A stretch of DNA of 64,000 nt from Kingdonia uniflora (lineage: Eukaryota; Streptophyta; Magnoliopsida; Ranunculales; Circaeasteraceae), in the NCBI GenBank assembly GCA_014058105.1, contig JACGCM010000428.1, positions 496,001 to 560,000 of the forward strand, written 5' to 3'. Below, piece by piece: positions 30,860 to 42,546 of the stretch. The translations under genes were made by a program, and so were the position numbers. Below the pieces are notes generated by a model, which was given only the letters and a program-made list of their open reading frames with translations, was not told where the DNA came from and did not search any database. Position 1 is the stretch's first letter. Each line of letters starts with the position of its first letter.

Positions 30860-32235
30860 AGTTAGCTTACAGTATTTTTTGACTCATTTGCGCTTGCTTC
30901 GAGTATGACCACTGTCGATGTTATTAACTTCGATGAGGTGGAGTTGGAAAATATGTACCTCGGCTGGGTCAGTATTGGGAGCAGGTTGAGGCTTGAAGTG
31001 TGACCCGTCGAGATAGCTGGGGAGATCGGTAACATATTGATGCAGACGACCAGCTTTAAGAATCATTTCCAGTGATCGCTACAGAGCATATCATTTGTTT
31101 ATAGGGTGGCAATTGCAATTATGATTTTGACAGTATTGCTCATCCTTACAGACCTTGATGGGGAAGGGAGTGGGCAAGATAGGGTCGGCCTTGATGTATG
31201 TTAGAAGGGTGTTGATGCGAGCAGTGAGTTTTGGTAGGATGGGCATAGGCCATTTTTTGTGAGGTTCAGAAGACTGAGCATCGATGTGAGGGCATTTGCT
31301 GCTGTTGTTCTCTTGCGAGACGAGAACGACCATGGGTGCAATCGATGGGCGAAGTTTTTTATGGTTGGTGGTCGAGGCTTATCCCTAGCGATTAGATTCG
31401 TGGAGACATTCTAGGTCAATATATCCGCTGACTTTAGATAACATCTCTTCGAGGGTTCGTAGCTTTTGAAACACGATATATGGAGATTGAGGGTCGATAA
31501 TGTGGTATTTATAGATTTTGGGGGTATAAAAATTTGGAGGTACTTCGACGGTGAGGAGTTTCAAGCAAATGGGGTTGTTTAAATGGTTCCAAGAGTTTGG
31601 GGGGGTGGAGCTCACACTGATGCGAAGGGCGGCACAAAATCTTTAGTCGAGTTCCTCATGTGTAAGGTAAGCCGGACAAGGGGGAGAACGCTAGGGTCGT
31701 GGGTGATAATATCGTAGGTTTGGGGTGTGTAATGCGCTGCTTTCGCCGAGGCATTCCCAGGAAGGTTGTCATATGAGGTGTCGAGAAGTTTGAAGGGTAG
31801 AATAAAATGAATCTTCCGTAGGGGGACACCAAGATGGGCCGAGCCGGCAGGAATGGCGGTGGGGGCATCCTCAGCGCCAAAATGGACCGGGGGGACCTCA
31901 ATTTCAGGATGGGAACCAAGTTGGGCGCGGGCTGAGATGCGCGAGGGGGAAGGTACCCGAGACCACAGAGGAGCATCTTGGGCTTGAACTTGTTGAAGCT
32001 TACGAACAGTATGATGCAGTTCATCCAGAGCACAATGTTGTCGATCGTTATCCTCTAAATGGTACTGCCGCTCAGTCTCAAGATCTTGTCGTCTGTCCTC
32101 ACGTTAAATACGTAACTGGTTGGTATGGCACTCCTCGACTTTGGCAAATTGTTGGCTGATGAGGGTGAGTTGGGTTGTTATTCGGTCGGCAGAGTTTTCA
32201 ATGATGGCAGAGGTTAAGCGATGGGTGCGGGTCAT
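30860..32235 (-). pseudogene. TatX-2 gag
   Basis: From ATG 32235 (MTRTHRLTSAIIENSADRI). N-terminal part with RKIHFILPFKLLDTSYDNLPGNAS. A deletion compared with TatX-1 joins FYTPKIYKYHIIDPQSP directly to VFQKLRTLEEMLSKVSGYIDLECLHESN. The C-terminal part has CPHIDAQSSEP, NHNCNCHPINK, and towards protease AGRLHQYVTDLPSYLDGSHF. The middle gag block (KxFTKxFLDE, NAVLAYxNAL) seen in TatX-1 is missing. The part near CNCH could be what is left of a zinc knuckle. Several stops. Confidence 0.65.
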
Positions 32236-32290
32236 TGAGTATGGCTATAAGGGGAAAGAAAGAGAAAAAAGGGATTGGGCAGGGTGGGTA

Positions 32291-32309
32291 TAGCACAGAC
32301 GACACCAAA
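32291..32309 (-). other. Primer-binding region of TatX-2
   Basis: Minus strand directly after the LTR: TTTGGTGTCGTCTGTGCTA. Almost the same as after the TatX-3 LTR. Confidence 0.6.
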
Positions 32310-33017
32310 TGTAGGGGCCTGATTTCATAGAGGGGAAACTTGGCTCTTTCACCTTAAAGGTTACCATTGGCTAGAAGCATTGGCTAATAAATAAGACTAT
32401 AAACAACTAGTTTATTGAACTAACATACTTGTGTGGAGTCCATGACTTGGGTTCTCCATAACCTCTAGAGAGGATTTGAATGATAGATGATATATATTGA
32501 ATTTGATGACAGATCGTGTAAGAAGTGGGTTACAGGGTGTTTAAAGGTAATCTTGATGGGGGGTTTTAGAGAGAGTTTTTTTAACCCCTTTATAGTGTCT
32601 CCTCCCGCCTATTTATAGGATATAGGAAAGAGGTGAGTCACCATGGGAGGTCAGAGTACATGCATATCCTTTGGGATAGTTGTTCTGTACGTGGATTCGG
32701 TTTTGACACTGTAGTTATCTGGTGGCTTGTTTTCACTGTTCTGTCTGGTGAGCTGGCTGTTAGGTGTGTCTACCTTCAACCATGTATTACTATGGTCGAA
32801 GTCTCTCTGGTACTGGTACTGAGTTCTGGTGCTGACCGTCCGTCTTTGGCTTCGACTATGGTAGTTAAATTCAATGATACCTTCAAGTGTTCGATTAATC
32901 TCGGAAGGCTTTGTGGAATTAGTTGTTTGTCTTGCTGTGCTTCGAGTCTCTAGGTAGGCTTCAATGTAGCCTTCGAGTATTCGACTGGTGCTGGAAGGCT
33001 ATGAGTAGGCTACTACA
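32310..33017 (-). repeat. 5' LTR of TatX-2
   Basis: 708 bp. Minus strand starts TGTAGTAGCCTACTCATAGCC at 33017 and ends GGCCCCTACA at 32310. TATAAATAG (minus strand) at 32610-32617 is the likely TATA box. Confidence 0.8.
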
Positions 33018-33059
33018 CTATTTCCCTGCAGTTCCAAAATAGAAGTTGCATTACTTCTT

Positions 33060-34140
33060 CTTTATGAAGGCAATTACAGACTTAGCTCTAGTAAGAGGAT
33101 GGGTCCCCTAATTAGTATTCTTAGTCTTGTTGGTTATATTCTTAGACACCGTAAACCAAGCCTTTTTAACCTCTATAGGATCAAAAACCTTTACCGGTGT
33201 AACAAAAGCATTGCCAGCAGCATCTACCTTATCTGCATCACCTAAATCTTCTTCTCCACTGAAGTCATCTTCATCATCCAAGTCAAGTAAATTATCCCAA
33301 GTCTCTGCAACTTTGACACCATCACCAGGCATTATAGTGAGAATATCTAGTGGTATAGAGCACTAAGCTGGAGGTACAACATAACTAAGAGAGAATGGAA
33401 AGCTTACACCCTCCTTTGCCCCTTCTCCTGATTCACTATAATCAGCCTCAAAGTGAACACCTTGGTTAACCTCACTCCCTCTATCCTCATTCACCTTCTC
33501 TGTCTTTAACTTGCTCATCCTTATAGCTCTTCTTATTCTTCATATTATTATTTTTTTTGTTCTTCCTCTTTTTGATTTTTTTTCCTTCTTCCCCTTCATC
33601 TTGCTAATTATTTTTCTCTTCTTGCTCTCTCATTTTTTTCAACTCCCTGCACTCATACATCACATGGCCAATAACCTTACAGTTATTGCAAAACTTATGT
33701 AGATGACCAAGCACTACATCTTGTATAAAACCATCATCATCACTATCAGCAAAGATTTTAGATGGAATGGGTTTAGCGAGATCAACTTCAATGAGCACAC
33801 TAGCATTGATCCCAATTCTAGCTATGAGAGTATTCTCATCTACAAGAACAGGTCTACGAACAGTTTTGGCAATAAACATAAGAAACTTCTCCTCCCAGTA
33901 TTCCATCCCAAGTCCAGGAAACCTAATCCAAACAAGGGCATATATTTATTAATTTTGACTGGTAGGACTGAAATTCTAAACCCAAGATGACAATCTTAGT
34001 CATTGACCATCAAAGATCCACATACCTCCTCCCCAAACTCGTAATTTATCTTCTTCATACTCTAATTTGATGGTGAAGTAACACTTACAAAGTAGAATTA
34101 GATAAAATTCCCCTTTTAGTGTCCATAACTCCCCTAATCT
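33060..34140 (-). pseudogene. DUF4283 / zinc-knuckle protein remnant (copy B)
   Basis: Minus strand. Starts cut at about 34140 with LWTLKGEFYLI, then LEYEEDKLRVWGGGMWIFDGQ, a stop, ALVWIRFPGLGMEYWEEKFLM, and SVLIEVDLAKPIPSKIF. The CCHC knuckle CNNCKVIGHVMYEC (C-x2-C-x4-H-x4-C) lies at about 33655-33700. The acidic C-terminal part runs DLDDEDDFSGEEDLG to a stop at 33108. Landmarks and order are those of DUF4283 plus zf-CCHC_4 proteins. The N-terminus is missing, replaced by the end of Ath-A integrase. Together with copy A (1-590) it covers the whole domain. Confidence 0.8.
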
Positions 34141-34144
34141 TTGA

Positions 34145-35300
34145 TGTTTGAAATAAAGAGTAATGGGGGTGTAGGTTGTAGTTACTCATAAATTGGGCCA
34201 TCGATATACATAATCACTTCTTTGCGACTGAAATTGTCATAGTAGGGTTTTAGTTGATGACCATTGGCCTTGAATTTTCCTCTGTTCTTGGGATTAAAGA
34301 CTTCCATTACCCCATGTGGGAACACATTCAATACAGTATAGGGTCCTGTCCAATGTGATCACAATTTCCCAGGAAACAAATAGAGACGATAGTTGTATAA
34401 GAGGACCATCTGATTGGGCCTGAATTTTTTTTGCAAAATGCATTTTTCATGGAAGATTTTGGCTTTTTCTTTATATATCTCAGTGTTTTCATAAGCTTCC
34501 CACTGAAGTTTTTCCAATTTAGATAGCTAAAGTTTATGAGTTTCCCTTACGCATTTGATGTTAAAGTTAAATACTCATATTGCCCAATATGCTTTGTGTT
34601 GTAGCTCTATAGATAAGTAGCATGCTTTTCCATATACAAGGCAAAAGGGGGACATCCCGAATGGGGTGTTATAAGCCGTTTTGTACGCCCACGAGGCGTC
34701 ATTGGGGCATAATGCCAAATCCTTGCAGTCAGGTCGAACCAGTTTCTCTCGTATGATTTTTTTTTCACGATTAGATAATTTGATCTGTCAACTTTTCTGG
34801 GGGCGATAGGGTATTGCAATTTTGTGCTTGATAGAATATCGGCTCATAAGACAAGAAAATACTCTCTTATAAAAATGTGAATCCCCATCAGATATGATAG
34901 TTATTGGTATCCCATATCGTGTGACAATGTTTTCTTGTAGGAAATCTATCATAGATGCATGATCATTAGCTTTTATCCCCACCGCTTTAACCCATTTAGA
35001 TATAATTAATAGCTCTGAGAATGAATACATGACCTTCCTTCCTAAAATTTGAAAATGGTCCCATGAAATCGATGCCTAAAACATCAAAGATTTCCACTAT
35101 TAGAATATTGCTTAGTGGCATAAGATTTCTACTAGAGATGTTTCCAGTTCATTGGCATCGATCACACACCATACAGAAAGTGTGTGCACCATGGAAAATA
35201 GTGGGTCAGTATAGACCAGATTGAAGGACTTTTTTGTTGTTCTTTTTCCTCCAAAATGCCCTCCATTTTGATGACCATGCCAAAATTTTATAATACTATT
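34145..35300 (-). pseudogene. Ath-A integrase
   Basis: Minus strand. The zinc-finger region is near 35300-35130 (decayed). Core with ISKWVKAVGIKANDHASMIDFL, RYGIPITIISDGDSHF (second Asp kept in SDGDSHF) and HKIAIPYRPQ. Then TARIWHYAPMTPRGRTKRLI in another frame, QMVLLYNYRLYLFPGKL and WTGPYTVLNVFPHGVMEVFNPKN to KANGHQLKPYYDN near 34230. The C-terminal domain is well kept; the catalytic Glu region is broken by a stop. Confidence 0.8.
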
Positions 35301-35559
35301 TACTTCCTATTCTAGTATGCACCGTCTGATTACTTGGTCGGCACCAAATTTAAATAAATATGGATCATCCCATCCGTAGTGCCTAACCTTTGGAAAAAAA
35401 ATTGGCATTCCTATTGTTTAGACCAAGTCCCCGACATGAGTCTTTTGGCTAAGTAGTTAACAATATAAACATACAAAGGTATTACAGATGAGGAAATGGT
35501 CATCAGTTGTTCATCTGGAAATAACTCAGTTATCGATATTTCATCCTTATCATTCAATA

Positions 35560-35930
35560 GTCTAGACAAGTAATCCGCGATGATGTTTTCTACTCTTCTT
35601 TATCTCGTATTTCTAAGTTGAATTCCTGCAGTAATAGTACCCACATAATCTATCGCACTTTTGCATCCTTTTTGGACAGCAGAAACTTGATTGTTAAGTA
35701 GTCGGTGAATATAATTACTTTTTATTCGATGAGATATGATCAATTTTTTTCAAGAGCAAAAGAAACTGCTAGGAGCTCTTTCTCAATTTTTGTATAGCTT
35801 TGTTGCGCATCATTCAAAGTCTGGCTTGTCTAATGTATGATATGCAGTGTACCATTAACCCCTTTCCCTAGAACTGCTCCTATCGTGCAGTCTAATGCAT
35901 CACACGTAAGTTTAAAAAGGAAGACTCCAA
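35560..35930 (-). pseudogene. Ath-A RNase H
   Basis: Minus strand after the RT: TCDALDCTIGAVLGKG, SYTKIEKELLAVSFALEKN, KVIIFTDYLTIKFLLSKKDAK and LLLQEFNLEIRDKE, spread over frames. Catalytic Asp in TCDAL and FTDY and Glu in IEKEL are still encoded. Confidence 0.7.
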
Positions 35931-36860
35931 TATGGTGGTTGAATGATTGGTGGGGAAGTTAAATTCATCTTAAGCTTTTTAAATATTACCAAACAAGTCT
36001 CATCAAGCCTGAATTTAGTATCTTTAGCAAGCAGCTTGCACAAGAATTGTGCAGTTTGGTTAAAATCTTTAATAAATCCTCGGTGGAAACCTGTGTGACC
36101 TAGGAATAACCTAATTCCTCTTACAGAAGTGGGAGGAGGTAACGCAGATATAATGTCAAATTTTACTAGGTCGATATGGATACCATATTTTGATATAACA
36201 TGCCCAAACACAATTCCCTGCGTGACCATAAAACGATATTTTTCCCAATTTAAGATTTGATTTGACTTTTTGTATAGTGCAAGGATGAGATCTTGATGAT
36301 GGAAACATTTATCGTATGATGACCCGATAACGGAAAATTCATCCATGAATACCTCTAACAATTTTTCCACCATATCAAAAAAAATGCTCATTATGCATCT
36401 CCATAATGGCGCAGGGGCATTACATAATCTAAATGATATTCGCCTATAAGCATGTCTCATAGGGGCACGTAAACGTTTCTTTCTCTTGGTCTTCTAGAGC
36501 GATAACTATTTGGTTATACCCAGAGTAACAATCAAGAATGTAATAATGACTCTTTCCAGCTAGTCTTCCAAAATCCGATCGATGAAAGGTAAGGGAAAAT
36601 GGTCATTTCTTATTATGGTGTTTAGCTTTCAATAATCAATTCGCACTCTCTATCGGGTGGCTATGCGAGTGGGGATGAGTCGTTATCGATTACTAGTATT
36701 CCAAATTTCTTGAGAATGAACTTAGCAAGACTGACCCATGTAATGTCTGAGATTGGGTATATGATCCCTACGTCATGCAATTTGATTATTTCCTTCTTAA
36801 CCACCTCCGACATGGCCAGATTAAGTCTTCGTCACAATTCTGGTGATTTTTGGCTTTCGT
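35912..36860 (-). pseudogene. Ath-A reverse transcriptase
   Basis: N-terminal blocks in broken frames (36860-36480): RVRIDYxKLNTIIRNDHFPLPFIDRIL and FLIVTLGITK, the latter in place of the Athila YSGYNQ region. A 182-codon open frame (36460-35912) follows: RRISFRLCNAPAPLWRC, LLEVFMDEFSVIGSSYDKC, NWEKYRFMVTQGIVFGHVIS, RGIRLFLGHTGFHRGFIKDFN and PPIIQPPYWSLPF. The active site reads FMDE where Athila has FMDD, so the last catalytic aspartate is a glutamate. Confidence 0.85.
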
Positions 36861-38178
36861 CCTCAAGGTAAACCTATGCGTGCATACAGCTGGACTTCTT
36901 CCCACGAGGTTGGCCATGGACCATTCTAGGGATGTTTTATGGCGAGATAGAGTTTTATATCTTGTGAACTTTTAAAATTAGCGGCGATGATCACTAGAAG
37001 TGTCTCGTTTGGGCCCAGGGAAGCGTACTTGAGAGTGTATGGAAGTTCTTTAAGCTCTAACTTAGAAAACTTTATTATGGAGGGTATCCGTAAGGTGGTA
37101 GATGGTTAGAATGGTTCTATCCTTAGGTTCCACTTAGCCTTATCAATTAGTGGTGCCACATCGAGCTATGTGTGAATTGCCCCTACCGCATCATTTTCAT
37201 TTTTATTTTCTTCAAATCCAGAGAGACAGATACTCAAGGCATCATCTGTATAAATGTTGGGTAATGATTCGTAGATCAAGATGTCAATTAATGTTCTATC
37301 CTCCATGTCATCTTTTTTGGAACTTAAGTATCATTGTTGTAAACATTTAAGGTTGCTTTCATATCTCCTAAGGAGAGAGTTAATACTCCCTAGCGGCAGT
37401 TAACTATGGCATGAGCGGTGATTAGGAATGGTCTTCCTAAGATTAGTGGTATTTCATTATCATTTACTGCGGTGTTCTCAATATCTAGGATTACAAAGTT
37501 AACTGGAAAGTTCCTAGGCTGGTTTGCGGTATTTCTACTTCGGGTGATGTAATTGTCTGGATTTCCTCAAGAGGTATTTCTATTTTGTCGTTAACAATTT
37601 TCCCACTTCTAGAGCTTTGATGGCGTTACATTGTTCCTTGTTCTCCACTTTTATTCCTTTATTCAAAAGGATATTCATGAACAGAGACATGTTTGGTTTT
37701 ATTAGTTTAGAGATTGGATAGATGACCCTGTATCTCGCTTAAAGGCTTCCAGTACTTGCTGAGGTTGATATTATTGTGACTGGTACTTTTGTTGTTGTGG
37801 CCTTTGATATTGTTGTTATCGCATGTTTGAGTTACCAATGGGTCATCCCTGATGTGGTCCAGTTCAATATGATAAGTAGGGATGTTGAAGTATAAAGGAT
37901 CGGAATGAGTTATTCGGATTCCCTTGATTGTGTGTTTTAAATGTGTAAACTTCCTCTTCCTATATTTCTTGGTCAGGTTGGATAGTAGGACAGGAGTATG
38001 AGATATGAGTAGTACTGCTGCAGTAACTATATACCTCTTGCTAAGCCGGAGGGGAAGTTGGTTTGGTGAAGGATTCTCCCATCTTCTTGAGTAGGCTTGT
38101 TTGCGAATGGATAATAGCTAAGATAGTAGTACTAGTATCCAACTCAATAGGCTCACTCTATCTCTGAGCAGGGTAGTC
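36861..38178 (-). pseudogene. Ath-A gag C-terminus and protease region
   Basis: Minus strand. A glutamine-rich gag tail (QQYQRPQQQKYQSQ, near 37800) follows the gag core. Then come NDKIEIPLEEIQ and a decayed protease with NFVILDIENTAVNDNEIPLI, LGRPFLITAHAIVNC and LTLSLGDMKATLNVY (37520-37340). DDMEDRTLIDILIYESLPNIYTDD is the acidic linker to RT. The DxG active site was not found. Order is normal for Athila. Confidence 0.65.
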
Positions 38179-38874
38179 CTATTCATATGAGTTTTCTCTC
38201 ATGGCTTCAAAGAGTTCCCGTACGTCAATAGAAGACTTGCGTATTATGAAACCTCCATATATAGCATCCACCGTACATTTGTTGATTTGGGACAACCCAT
38301 TGTAGAAACCATGCATTTTCTGCCTTAGATCTACTCCATGATGCAGGTACTTAACTAAGAGACTCTTATATCTCTCTAAACTGACATAGAAATGTTCAAC
38401 TTCCTTTTGAGAGAAAGTGTGAATTTCGTTACGTAAAATGCTTATTTTGTGAATAGGGAAAATTTTATTCAAGAACACCTTTTGTAACATCTCAAAAGTT
38501 ATGGTGGTTCCAGGGGGTAGAGAGTGCAACCAAATCTTATCCTTATCCTTGAAGGAAAAGGGAATGAGGCGCATCTGTATAGAATCATTTGTATAATCTT
38601 TATAGTAAAGTATAGCATACAGTTCCTTAAACTCAGTGAGGTAAAGATGTGAAACATCACGATAGTGGCCGTGAAAAGATGGTAAGGCGTTAATAATGCC
38701 ATTTTTTAGTTTAAATTTCTGTGCTCCAATAGGAAGCTCAGGCAAAGCAATTATTGCAATAGAGATTTGTCTCTGGGACAAGATTGGAATATTTGGCTAG
38801 GGTTTTAGTAGCCATTAGTCTAGCTTGTTCTACCATACGTTATTGTTCATCCCAACCATGGTTTTTTTAGCCAT
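38179..38874 (-). pseudogene. Ath-A gag
   Basis: Probable start ATG 38874 (MAKKTMVGMNNN), then two stops, then 200 open codons (38781-38179): FKLKNGIINALPSFHGHYRD, HLYLTEFKELYAIL, MRLIPFSFKDKDKIWLHSLP, PGTTITFEMLQKVFLNKIFP, EVEHFYVSLERYKSLLVKYLHHG and CTVDAIYGGFIIRKSSIDVRELFEAM. It is the clear Athila gag core with its pattern of FPFSLKDKAxxWL and CPHH-like HH. Forms the packaging particle. The long open stretch is better preserved than pol. Confidence 0.85.
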
Positions 38875-39580
38875 CGTGAAGTAATCTAACGGTGGATCAT
38901 TGCAATTTAAACGGTTCCCCTCGCGAGACCAACTTCTCATAAACTAAGTTCCAAGGGATCTTAACTACTTGTTAATTGGTAGTAATCTATGATATAACGC
39001 ACTGCTAATTTTACTATTAATATTAATAATAAAGTACGAGTATTATACTAATAAATATCAATTAATATTAGAAAGATATCATGCGAACTAACTAATTATG
39101 TTATCTAATTTTTTGTATTTTTATTTTTTTTACTTTTTTTACAGTAACCATTTAACTCTTTCTATCGCTTTTGTCAAAGAAATTTACCTTTGAAGCAAGA
39201 AAGCGGAGAGAGGTTCATCACAGAGATTTAGTTATCCAGCAACATGAGATAACAGAAACAATATACAGATAGTAGATTATATCTAATTAATCTCATGAGA
39301 GGAACAAAACCCAAAAATAAGGGAGCCAGAGGAGCTCAGTAACCGGCAACTACTAGTGGCAAGCCTTTGGCTGGCGGCGATCACTAGTTGGTAGGACCCT
39401 GTCTCTTTAAATTTTTATTATATGTTCCTTAAATAAACATAATTCTAACCCAAAGTCAATCACACTGACCTAGCTCTTACACTAATAGAGACTTATTTAA
39501 CCTATAAAAACATAAAATTAGAGAATTCCTATGTTTAACCTAATCTGTAATTTCTATCTAACCGAGAAATTACTATTTCC
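38875..39580. other. Ath-A leader between primer-binding site and gag
   Basis: About 700 bp, non-coding, AT-rich. Carries a paired ACTAGTGGCAAGCC / GATCACTAGTTGG motif at 39345-39395 that resembles the motif in the Athila LTRs. Confidence 0.5.
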
Positions 39581-39600
39581 TCCCCAACAACGGTGCCATT
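39581..39600 (-). other. Primer-binding site of Ath-A
   Basis: Minus strand right after the LTR: AATGGCACCGTTGTTGGGGA, close to the TGGCGCCGTTGCCGGGGA-type site usual for Athila. Confidence 0.8.
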
Positions 39601-41088
39601 TGATAGATTATGATCGCGGTTGGTTAGGTACACTAGACCCGTGATCGTGGGTTTAGTGAGGCCTTATGGTTCCTATTTTGACTGGGCTTTTCCTGAGTTC
39701 TTTTCTTAATAAATTTTTTGAATGAATCTTTAATGACTTTTCTCCATCAGCTTGATAGACCACCATTATTCTAGTCAAAATTCTACCTACTAATTAATGT
39801 AGTGAACGGGCAAGTAGGGTGTCAATCTATGGAGAGGAACATTATTCTAGGGTAAACTAAAATCTAGGGGAAATGGGGTTTGTTTTGTCGGACTTCTACG
39901 TTTAATATAGGTGTTGTAATTCGAGTATTAATGGTAGCTAGACCTTTAGATTCCATTCTATATTAGTGTATAAGGTTTTAATTTAATGGGTTTTTTGGTC
40001 TTCTCCTTGAATTATTTCTTTTGAATCGAATTCGAGGGGTTTAGAATTCTTAATTGATCTCTCCACGAAGAACATATCAGAGAGCCTAATCCGTCAAGAT
40101 CTAAAGTCAAAGCCTAGGTTGCTGGCCAAGGACTTATTCTTCCTTTTTCAAAAAGATAAATAATCCCTAGATCTAGAAGTCACTGAGTGGACTGAGAAAC
40201 CAGTTCCTTATTCAGGACATCAATGTCTCTGCCAGGTTAGAATTGCTCTCCTCCTCCCCTACCTGGTCCAATTCAGGATAGCTAAAGAACAACCATAAAG
40301 AGTGATCAAAGACCTCTAGGTTAGACCTATTACCTACAAGAAAGTCCTAAGATACACCTATAGAGATTTCTCTTATGATCTAGTCTGAGGGGATTAGCCT
40401 GACATTATCTTAATCATCAAATATAACTGAAGAACAAGATCTAACTTTCATTAAATGTTAAAATTAAGGTTAGAGATTCAAAATCAATTCTCATGCTCTT
40501 TAAAACCCTACTAAAATGAAAAGTGGGTTTGGAGAGAGAGAACAAAATAGTAAATAGGAAAACCCTGATCTTGAATTGTCTTAACTACCCCCAAATCTTT
40601 TTCAGCTGTGAGAGTTAGGCGTTTGATGAAGTATTACTCTTAGTAGATCACCTCGGGATCAATATTCAAATATCATGGCATAAGGCCACCGATAACCGAT
40701 AATCACTATTGGTGCGCCTTTGGCTAGCAGTGATCGTTAGTGGGTGGTTGCCAGAATGTGTCATCTTTTAAGGTTTTTTTATTCCCTGATAGAGCATGAA
40801 TTGATGTCTATCCTCTTGATCCATTGTCTCAATGATGATCTTGATTTTTAGATCTCCCAACTAGACCAATTTTGAAAAAAAAATTGTTCTGTTAAACTGT
40901 TTGAATCCCTCAATGTGGCTCTTATGCCATTTTAGCTTAAATTCAGCCCTTTTCCTGCCAAATTGACTATAGTAGACTAGAGAACATAAAAATAAGGTAA
41001 CTAGGCAATCATTAGACAATAAAGGTTTTAGAACGACTAAAAATACCTGCACAAGAGGCTTAAATTCTGCGCAAAAATATGTTTATCA
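39601..41088 (-). repeat. 5' LTR of Ath-A
   Basis: 1488 bp. Minus strand starts TGATAAACATATTTTTGCG at 41088 and ends TAATCTATCA at 39601, next to the primer-binding site. Terminal TGATA...TATCA. It holds the paired GATCACTATTGGTG-type motif at 40690-40750. Aligns with LTRs at 42547-43866 and 53741-54614. Confidence 0.8.
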
Positions 41089-41409
41089 CAACTCTCTTGG
41101 CCTGAGGATGTCTAATATGTAATTTTCTGAGCTCTTCTCTGCCAATATTGGCCTAACTTAAGATATGGCTTTGATAAGGACTTCTGATCTTTAATCATAT
41201 CCAGCAACAAAAAGGAATCTAGATAATGTTTTCCTAAGTATGGGTGTAAGAACTTCACTTGGGTCATTTTTAATGTCTTTTTCTCATGTGTTTCACTTTT
41301 AGACCTATGATCTGAAAAAGCAATAATCTTAGCATACAGTCATTAGTTAAGGCATTTTGGGACTGCAAAATGACTATAATTTAAGGGAACAAAATGTAAG
41401 ATTCTAGTG
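41089..41409. other. Unassigned sequence right of the Ath-A LTR
   Basis: No recognisable coding or repeat feature; probably decayed pol of Ath-B. Confidence 0.3.
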
Positions 41410-41590
41410 CTTATCAATGATTTTGGATCTTCGCAGGTATGACCAAATTATTTTTAGAGCAAACACAATAGCTAATAGTTCTTTTTCTATGGTAGTGTAG
41501 TTTTACTATACTCATCTAGTGTGCAGCTTGCATAGTAGATCATATGGCGTTATATATTTTGAAAATTTATCCCTAGGATTTGATACGCTA
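41410..41590 (-). pseudogene. Athila RNase H fragment
   Basis: Minus strand, mixed frames: HMIYYASCTLDE, NYTTIEKELLAIVFALK and SYLRRSKII. A second RNase H piece with the same motifs follows at 42030-42260, so this one is a duplicate or belongs to another element. Confidence 0.55.
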
Positions 41591-41596
41591 GACAAC

Positions 41597-42260
41597 TCAT
41601 GCAATAGGAGTGAGCATCCTGGTGTACGGAGGGACAATATTGCCCATTTTGGAGTACCTTGGCAGTTGTTCTTTTTGCACTAAAGAATCACAAGCTTCAA
41701 AAAGATAGTACTCATATATTTTGTGAATCTTATCGTCAGGGATATATCTAATAATAATTTTGTGTGATCCTATCTTGTAAAGATATGGTCTGCCCAGAGA
41801 AAAGTCTTTGATATCCTTGAGGAATTTTTCCCCAGTTTTGAGAGACCAATGGCGTGGCATCCATCTTGTAACTAAATATTTTTTTATGTCTGGATGCCAG
41901 TGTCGAACGGTGATTGATAGGGTCTTTGTTATAGGAGAGAGTTTATCTAGTAGGATACTTAATTGTCGAGACAGGCGGTCAGTTACAACATTTTCAACTC
42001 CCTTTTTATCCCAAATTTCGATGTTCAATTTCTATATTACCATTATCCAGCAGATAAGGCATGACTTGGCATCATTCTTTGATAGCAAATATTTATAGGC
42101 TGAATGGTATGTAAAGATTATGATTTTGGATCCTAGCAGGTATGGCCGAAATTTATTTGAAGCATACACAATGGCTAATATTTCTTTCTAAGTGGTAGTG
42201 TAGTTTTGTTGTGTTGCATTTAGGGCATGACTTGAATAGTAGATGACATGATTAAATGTT
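41597..42260 (-). pseudogene. Ath-B RNase H C-terminus and integrase zinc-finger lead-in
   Basis: Minus strand: HVIYYSSHALNATQQNYTTT, YLLSKNDAKSCLI, then an open frame of 143 codons (42028-41597). That frame has NIEIWDKKGVENVVTDRLSR, VRHWHPDIKKYLVTRWMPRHW, PYLYKIGSHKIIIRYIPDDKI and IYEYYLFEACDS (the His-Cys finger start with HSEACG altered to FEACDS). Typical Athila wording. Confidence 0.75.
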
Positions 42261-42269
42261 TCTCACTAT

Positions 42270-42545
42270 GTTTTATGGTAGCAGCGCCGAAATGGTGTCA
42301 ATCTTAGCTTTATTGAGGATGATATGTCTTAACACAATACTTTGTGTCACCATATTGGAGAAAATACTTATGATACACCGTTGAAAGGTCGCAAGTGCAT
42401 TACATAGCCCAAATGGCATGTGAAGGTATGCAAAGTTTTTATATGGGCAAGTAAATTTAGTTTTTCTCTGGTCTTTTGATGTTATGACAAACTGGTTATA
42501 CCCTGAGTAGCCGTCAAGAAAGCAATAACGAGACTTGTCAACTAA
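42270..42545 (-). pseudogene. Ath-B reverse transcriptase with internal deletion
   Basis: Minus strand: YELVDKSRYCFLDGYSGYNQFVITSKDQRKTKF, YLHMPFGLCNALATFQRC and IFSNMV. It then jumps to IVLRHIILNKAKIDTISALLP. The FMDD active site and about 50 residues around it are deleted. The right end at 42545 abuts the end of the Ath-C LTR, so the N-terminal RT, protease and gag are also missing. Confidence 0.75.
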
Positions 42546-42546
42546 T

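Larger units (their letters stand above)
28078..33017 (-). mobile_element. TatX-2: Tat-lineage Ty3/gypsy element, 3'-truncated
   Basis: On the minus strand: 5' LTR (33017-32310), gag, protease, RT, RNase H, archaeal-type RNase H and the linker towards integrase, ending at about 28078. Integrase, antisense genes and 3' LTR are missing. It is the most complete TatX gag-pol in the window. It abuts a DUF4283 pseudogene on the right and the TatX-3 gag on the left. Confidence 0.8.
34145..41088 (-). mobile_element. Ath-A: Athila-lineage Ty3/gypsy element, 3'-truncated
   Basis: Minus strand: 5' LTR (41088-39601), primer-binding site, long leader, gag, protease, RT, RNase H and integrase to about 34145. 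Gag and RT wording (FMDEFSVIGSS, SVRGIRLFLGHTGFHRGFIKDF) is typical of Athila, and there is only one RNase H. The 3' LTR and any env-like ORF are lost. Confidence 0.85.
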